A DNA stretch of 10,192 nucleotides from Chloroflexota bacterium (GTDB lineage: Bacteria; Chloroflexota; Anaerolineae; J102). How positions within the stretch are numbered: position 1 is the first letter of the stretch; each line of letters starts with the position of its first letter. This document shows positions 8,632 to 10,192 of the stretch, in pieces. Both the position numbers and the translations under genes were made by a program. The notes under the pieces were generated by a model. It made no database searches and was not told where the DNA came from. It saw only the letters and a program-made list of their open reading frames with translations. The stretch covers positions 1 to 10,192 of the forward strand of contig JAJRXO010000207.1 in assembly GCA_024276255.1 (NCBI GenBank), read 5' to 3'.

Positions 8632-9648
8632 CTATGAGACGACTGGTTGGGGGCGGCGGTTGTGCAGGGTTTGGGTGGCAGCAACGCCGATTGCGACCAC
8701 GGCCCGGCTGTCGGCGCCGGTGACGGGTGGTTCTGTGTCGTGCAGCACACAGTCGACGAAGGCCTGCAACTGAGCCTCGAACGCGGCTGCATAGCGCACG
8801 GAGCTGTCGGGAATGACATCGTGGCACAGGCCGTCTCGCGTGAGCAGGTTGATGGGCGTGCGCCGTAGATGGCCCACGTGCACCGCGCCCTCGCTGCCGA
8901 TGATCTCCACCCGCACATCGTGGCCATAACGCGTGGTGCGGCTGACGAGGAGGGTGCCCAGAGCGCCGTTGGCAAAGCGGAAATCGATCACGGCGTTGTC
9001 TACATCGCCCACGGCGCCGATCGCCGGATCGACGAGGGCCCCACCCTCGGCATAGACCCGCACGATCTCGCTGTCCATTAACCAGCGGGCCAGATACAGA
9101 TCGTGATAACCGGCATCGAGGATCAGACCGCCGCTGACATTGGGATCGGCAAACTCGGGCGGGGGCGGGTCCTGATCGCCGGCAATGGCGCGGAATACGA
9201 TGGGGGCGCCGATCTCGCCGGCCGTGATGCGTTGTTTTGCCGCCCGGTAGCCGGCATCGAACTGGCGTACATGCCCCACCATGAGCTTGACGCCGGCGGC
9301 AGCAGTAGCGGCAATGGCCGCATCGCAGTCTTCCAGGCTGAGGGCCAGAGGTTTCTCACAAAAGATGTGCAGGCCGGCCGCGGCGCAGGCTTCGATGTTG
9401 GCGCGATGTGCGGCCGTGCTGCTGGCGATCACCACGGCATCGAGATGGGCGTCCGCTAGCAGCGTGGCCAGGTCGGGATAGATGGCGATGTCGTCGCCGA
9501 ATTCGGCCCGTGCCGCGGCCACGCGTTGGGGGTTGCCGGTGCTGACGGCAACCAGGCGGCAGCCGCGCACTCGATGGGCGAGATTGCGGGCATGCACCAT
9601 GCCGATACGGCCCGCGCCCACCACGGCCATGTTGAGTTGCGTGCTCAT
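8632..9648 (-). CDS. Gfo/Idh/MocA-family oxidoreductase (inositol 2-dehydrogenase-like)
   Basis: A 338-aa NAD(P)-dependent dehydrogenase. The N-terminal Rossmann fold (1-125) has VVGAGRIGMVHARNLA (glycines 11-16) and the catalytic lysine K99 in CEKPLAL. The C-terminal Gfo/Idh/MocA domain follows, with the dyad-type motif LDAGYHDLYLARWL (D178, H182). Length and motifs fit the inositol 2-dehydrogenase (IolG/IdhA) branch, but substrate in this superfamily cannot be read from motifs; other sugar or polyol dehydrogenases are equally possible. The start at 9648 is supported by AAGGAG (complement of 9655-9660), 6 nt upstream. Two overlapping TACAAT hexamers (complement of 9687-9697) could be the -10, though no -35 is evident. 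No terminator separates it from the ilv-leu promoter, so some readthrough is possible; no metabolic link to BCAA synthesis is apparent. Confidence 0.9.
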   Translation of the reverse strand: MSTQLNMAVVGAGRIGMVHARNLAHRVRGCRLVAVSTGNPQRVAAARAEFGDDIAIYPDLATLLADAHLDAVVIASSTAAHRANIEACAAAGLHIFCEKPLALSLEDCDAAIAATAAAGVKLMVGHVRQFDAGYRAAKQRITAGEIGAPIVFRAIAGDQDPPPPEFADPNVSGGLILDAGYHDLYLARWLMDSEIVRVYAEGGALVDPAIGAVGDVDNAVIDFRFANGALGTLLVSRTTRYGHDVRVEIIGSEGAVHVGHLRRTPINLLTRDGLCHDVIPDSSVRYAAAFEAQLQAFVDCVLHDTEPPVTGADSRAVVAIGVAATQTLHNRRPQPVVS

Positions 9649-9735
9649 GCGAGTCTCCTTGCTTTACTGGGGAGTGGTGAATGGCGATTGTATTGTAACA
9701 AATGAGCTTTTGGGGGGAAAGAGCCCCCCACCCAG

Positions 9736-9757
9736 CTTCCCCCGCCAGCGGGGGGAG
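9736..9757. repeat. C/G-rich hairpin in the intergenic region
   Basis: CTTCCCCC (9736-9743), loop GCCAGC, and GGGGGGAG (9750-9757) form an 8-bp stem including one G-T wobble. No T run follows on either strand, so it is not an intrinsic terminator. It belongs to the same run of C/G-rich repetitive sequence as the repeats at 9807-9897, and fills the 279-bp gap between the divergent dehydrogenase and lipoprotein genes. Confidence 0.45.
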
Positions 9758-9806
9758 GTGATCTATGCTGATGTTGGAATGTTTCATGGGAACGGTATAC
9801 TCCCTC

Positions 9807-9842
9807 CCCCAAAAGCGAGCGCAGCGAGCGGCTGGGGGAGGG
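9807..9842. repeat. 36-bp GC-rich intergenic repeat, copy 1
   Basis: The unit runs from CCCCAAAAGCGAGCG to GGCTGGGGGAGGG, with core GCGAGCGCAGCGAGCGG containing AGCGAGCG twice. It matches copy 2 (9862-9897) at 35 of 36 positions, and the copies are offset by 55 bp. The outer CCCC and GGGG blocks can pair, so each unit could fold as a REP-like hairpin. Non-coding; it looks like a dispersed intergenic repeat element. Confidence 0.7.
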
Positions 9843-9861
9843 TTGGGGAGGGGGAAAGAAG

Positions 9862-9897
9862 CCCCAAAAGCGAGCGTAGCGAGCGGCTGGGGGAGGG
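9862..9897. repeat. 36-bp GC-rich intergenic repeat, copy 2
   Basis: Same unit as copy 1 with one substitution in the core (GCGAGCGTAGCGAGCGG). It is followed by a G-rich tail up to 9908, directly ahead of the extended -10 box of the lipoprotein gene. It may therefore lie against that promoter's -35 region, or have brought promoter-proximal sequence with it. Confidence 0.7.
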
Positions 9898-9912
9898 CAG
9901 GGAGGGGGCCTA

Positions 9913-9921
9913 TGCTATAAT
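9913..9921 (+). promoter_or_regulatory. Extended -10 promoter giving a leaderless lipoprotein mRNA
   Basis: TGCTATAAT is a perfect extended -10 (hexamer 9916-9921) whose last base lies only 6 nt before the ATG at 9928. A start site 7 nt past the -10 coincides with the A of the ATG, so the mRNA should be leaderless. No SD exists in the short gap, consistent with this. The sequence upstream is the GC-rich repeat, with no -35 match. Confidence 0.65.
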
Positions 9922-9927
9922 CCAACC

Positions 9928-10192
9928 ATGATTACCTCTGATATTGTTCGCAGCCGTTTCGGACGAACCCTCATCTTCGCCATCCTCCTCATCCTGCTGG
10001 CCGCCTGCGGGGCGCCTGCCACCTCGCCTCCATCCCCGAGCCCGGTCACTATCGAAGCAGCCAGAACATCAACGCCTACAACTCAGCCATCGCCCACACC
10101 GGCGTCCTCGGCCACCGCTTTTCCCCCCACCACGACGCCGACTCCGCCAGCCATCACCCCTACCGAGCAGCCGGTGCTGGAGATCCCCCTCA
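9928..10192 (+). CDS. Pro/Thr-rich lipoprotein, N-terminal part (cut by window edge)
   Basis: The first 88 codons of a plus-strand gene that runs off the right edge. The product starts MITSDIVRSRFGRTLIFAIL, with a positively charged n-region, a hydrophobic segment (about 15-26) and a lipobox LLAAC with the lipidated cysteine at C27 followed by Gly. This is a class II signal peptide, so the mature protein is anchored to the outer face of the membrane. Residues 28-82 are a Pro/Thr/Ser-rich linker (TPTTQPSPTPASS, PPTTTPTPP), typical of a flexible spacer before an extracellular domain. That domain lies outside the window, so function is unknown; solute-binding, peptidase or beta-propeller domains are all common behind such linkers. 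Confidence 0.85.
   Translation, partial: MITSDIVRSRFGRTLIFAILLILLAACGAPATSPPSPSPVTIEAARTSTPTTQPSPTPASSATAFPPTTTPTPPAITPTEQPVLEIPL

Noticed and set aside
8577..8640. Terminator after the dehydrogenase gene
   Set aside because: GAAAC and GTTTC can pair over 5 bp with a long loop, but the stem is weak and has no T run.
9736..9897. CRISPR array or intrinsic terminator in the GC-rich repeats
   Set aside because: Only two direct copies with a 19-bp repetitive gap, no spacer-like variation, and no T tract behind the hairpins.

Overview
The window holds a branched-chain amino acid (BCAA) biosynthesis operon on the minus strand. Read in the direction of transcription it is: promoter, regulatory leader, ilvB, ilvN, ilvC, leuA, leuC, leuD, and then the first bases of one more gene at the left edge, probably leuB. 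Upstream of it on the same strand is a Gfo/Idh/MocA-type sugar or inositol dehydrogenase. The right edge carries the start of a plus-strand lipoprotein gene. The GC-rich sequence, this ilv-leu order, the Pro/Thr-rich lipoprotein and the GC-rich intergenic repeats suggest a Chloroflexota (Anaerolineae-like) bacterium. That placement is an inference from general character; there is no marker gene here.

Right to left: the lipoprotein gene (9928 to the edge) has an extended -10 box so close to its ATG that the mRNA should be leaderless. Between it and the dehydrogenase (8632-9648) lie a C/G hairpin and two copies of a 36-bp repeat. From 8577 down to 8211 lies the control region of the operon. It has a near-consensus sigma70 promoter, a 33-codon leader peptide with 12 Leu/Val/Ile in residues 4-19, a weak 1:2 hairpin, a 12-bp antiterminator helix and a 9-bp intrinsic terminator with a T run. 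This is a complete ribosome-mediated transcription attenuator. Past the terminator, two segments could pair with the ilvB Shine-Dalgarno (SD) sequence.

The structural genes encode acetolactate synthase (IlvB catalytic, IlvN regulatory), ketol-acid reductoisomerase (IlvC), 2-isopropylmalate synthase (LeuA) and isopropylmalate isomerase (LeuC and LeuD). Together they take pyruvate towards valine and leucine, and 2-oxobutyrate towards isoleucine; dihydroxyacid dehydratase and the transaminase are not in the window. ilvC carries a one-base frameshift after codon 54, either an assembly or sequencing error or a real lesion.

Between leuC and leuD an oppositely oriented, less GC-rich toxin-antitoxin cassette (about 689-1678) interrupts the operon. 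It has an extended -10 promoter, a 63-aa coiled-coil/Phd-like small protein with a perfect SD, a UPF0175-type antitoxin reading frame broken by an in-frame TAA and lacking an obvious start, and an apparently intact DUF3368 PIN-domain toxin. The toxin's stop codon overlaps the leuC stop. The most notable items are the BCAA attenuator and the damaged antitoxin beside an intact toxin inside a biosynthetic operon.
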